Source of the DNA: an uncultured Lachnospiraceae bacterium | GTDB lineage: Bacteria > Bacillota > Clostridia > Lachnospirales > Lachnospiraceae | Reading direction: 5' to 3' | Length of the DNA: 5,499 nucleotides | Assembly (NCBI GenBank): GCA_902803155.1 | Contig: CADCOU010000262.1 | Coordinates: 1 to 5,499 of the forward strand | Part shown: positions 4,365 through 5,499 of the stretch, piece after piece | How positions within the stretch are numbered: position 1 is the stretch's first letter | Layout of the letters: each line of letters starts with the position of its first letter | The notes under the pieces: model-generated | The model's database searches: none | What the model was told of the DNA's origin: nothing | Seen by the model: the letters and a program-made list of their open reading frames with translations, nothing else | Program-made: the position numbers and the translations under genes

Positions 4365-5499
4365 TCATTTCAACTCCATTCCTGTTTTGACAAAGCGGAA
4401 CATCCGGACTGCCGCATCGTAATACAGTGTCTCCGCGTTTTTGATTGCCTCCTCCAGTGACATCGGCTCACTGACCGTCGTCATCAGGGATGAAACGCCG
4501 TATTTACAGATATTCATCGCATCCGGGCCGAGCGAACCGGAGAGCCCAAGTACAGGGATCCGTTTTGCTTTCGCCCGCTGGCCTATCCCCTGCATCACTT
4601 TGCCGTAGCAGCTCTGCCAGTCAGTCCTCCCTTCGCCGGTAACGACCAGGTCGACCCCCTGAAGACGTTCATCAAACCGTATCAGATCCAGCACCGTCTC
4701 GATACCGGATTTCATTTTACCTCCGAAAAACACCGACAGCGCCGCACCGAGTCCGCCGGCAGCACCGGCACCCGGTATACTGTCACAGTCCACACCGAAG
4801 CTTTCACGGATCACATCCCGGTAATTGCACATGCCCTCTTCCAGTTTCTCCTGCATTGAGGGCGTCGCGCCTTTCTGCGCCCCGAAAGTCCATGTTGCGC
4901 CATCCGGTCCGCAGAGAGGATTGGTAACGTCGCACATCACGGTAATCGAACATTCCTTCAGCCGTGCATCCAGTCCGGACAGATCGATCGAGTGGACCCG
5001 GATGAGATCTCTTCCGAGGCCCTCCAGCTCCAGGCCTTTTTCATCCAGGAAGCGCGCTCCGAGTGCTCTGGCGCATCCCATGCCGCCGTCATTGGTCGCA
5101 GAACCGCCGATCGCAACAGACAACTTTCGGTAACCCCTGTTCAGAGCGTCCAGGATCAGCTCACCGGTCCCGTAAGTCGTCGTACGCATCGGATCGCGCT
5201 TATTCTTCCGTACGAGCGGAAGACCTGACGCGGCAGACATCTCGATCACCGCCTGGTCGGTATCGAAGACCCCGTAGCGGGCCTCCACGTTTTCCATGCG
5301 GGGATCATGCACAGAGCACCGGATGAACTCCCCCTTCTCTGCCCTGACGACAGCTTCTACAGTTCCTTCGCCGCCATCCGCAACGGGAATACCGGAAGTT
5401 TTGCAGGCACCAAACACCTCATGTGCCGCTTTCGTGAGCAAAACGATCGTCTGTTCACTTGTCAGACTGCCTTTAAATGTATCTGAGGCAAACAGCAGC
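4365..5499 (-). CDS. Glycerate kinase, type I (GlxK/GarK family), 5' end outside window
   Basis: Phosphorylates D-glycerate with ATP in the cytosol. Members of this family related to E. coli GarK and GlxK (about 381 residues) yield 2-phosphoglycerate, feeding glyoxylate, tartronate or serine carbon into glycolysis. The frame is open from the TGA at 4365-4367 to the window edge, 377 complete codons. The first visible residues, LLFASDTFKGSLTS, match the family's N-terminal DSFKGSLT motif, so only about three residues including the start are missing. A TTG at 5441 lies inside this conserved region and is not the start. Other landmarks in visible numbering are ADGGEGT (40-46), GGSATNDGG (131-139), CDVTNPLCGP (189-198), GAGAAGG (243-249) and TGEGRTD (287-293). 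It ends in a strong terminator and has no visible functional link to the nitrogen genes. glxK and garK cannot be told apart here, so no symbol is given. Confidence 0.95.
   Translation of the reverse strand, partial: LLFASDTFKGSLTSEQTIVLLTKAAHEVFGACKTSGIPVADGGEGTVEAVVRAEKGEFIRCSVHDPRMENVEARYGVFDTDQAVIEMSAASGLPLVRKNKRDPMRTTTYGTGELILDALNRGYRKLSVAIGGSATNDGGMGCARALGARFLDEKGLELEGLGRDLIRVHSIDLSGLDARLKECSITVMCDVTNPLCGPDGATWTFGAQKGATPSMQEKLEEGMCNYRDVIRESFGVDCDSIPGAGAAGGLGAALSVFFGGKMKSGIETVLDLIRFDERLQGVDLVVTGEGRTDWQSCYGKVMQGIGQRAKAKRIPVLGLSGSLGPDAMNICKYGVSSLMTTVSEPMSLEEAIKNAETLYYDAAVRMFRFVKTGMELK

Noticed and set aside
4135..4368. Minus-strand open frame of 77 codons whose ATG overlaps the kinase stop (ATGA), with GGAG 5 nt upstream
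   Set aside because: The ATGA overlap and SD-like GGAG look like translational coupling, but the frame runs straight through the strong terminator palindrome at 4281-4312 and its tail, and the peptide shows no recognisable features.

Overview
The window looks like chromosomal DNA from an anaerobic Firmicute, most likely a Clostridia/Lachnospiraceae-type bacterium. The grounds are a type III glutamine synthetase (GlnN), strong GGAGG-type ribosome binding sites, sigma-A-like promoters (TTGACA-N17-TAGAAT and TTGCCT-N17-TATAAT), and moderately high GC with GC-rich third positions. The organism call is inference from gene content, not from a database match.

All four recognisable protein genes lie on the minus strand, so the window reads biologically from right to left. 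At the right edge (4365 to the end) is a type I glycerate kinase lacking only its first few N-terminal codons. It ends in a strong intrinsic terminator built on a perfect 32-bp palindrome (4281-4312). Next is a 440-bp stretch with no large gene (3922-4364). It holds the lysR promoter, an overlapping divergent plus-strand promoter candidate, a structured leader, and a possible 21-residue small ORF on the plus strand (4119-4184). A LysR-type regulator (3046-3921) follows, then its downstream spacer with the asnB promoter and a 15-bp leader hairpin, then a glutamine-hydrolysing asparagine synthetase AsnB (1235-2887), and finally a glutamine synthetase III (1-1133) cut off by the left edge.

AsnB and GlnN form a nitrogen-assimilation pair. 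GlnN fixes ammonium into glutamine, and AsnB uses glutamine as amide donor to make asparagine. The 101-bp gap between them shows no clear promoter or terminator, so they are probably cotranscribed from the asnB promoter. That transcript would start about 10 nt before a hairpin (15-bp stem, GUGA tetraloop) followed by a short U-run, which suggests attenuation or another RNA-level control. Whether the neighbouring LysR protein controls asnB-glnN, the divergent small transcript, or only itself cannot be decided from sequence.

Several long open frames antisense to glnN, asnB, lysR and the kinase are by-products of GC-rich codon use and are not annotated. I see no mobile element, CRISPR array, tRNA or rRNA. 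The least explained part is 3985-4312, a possible divergent LysR-linked transcript with a tiny ORF and repeated self-complementary TCCGGA elements.
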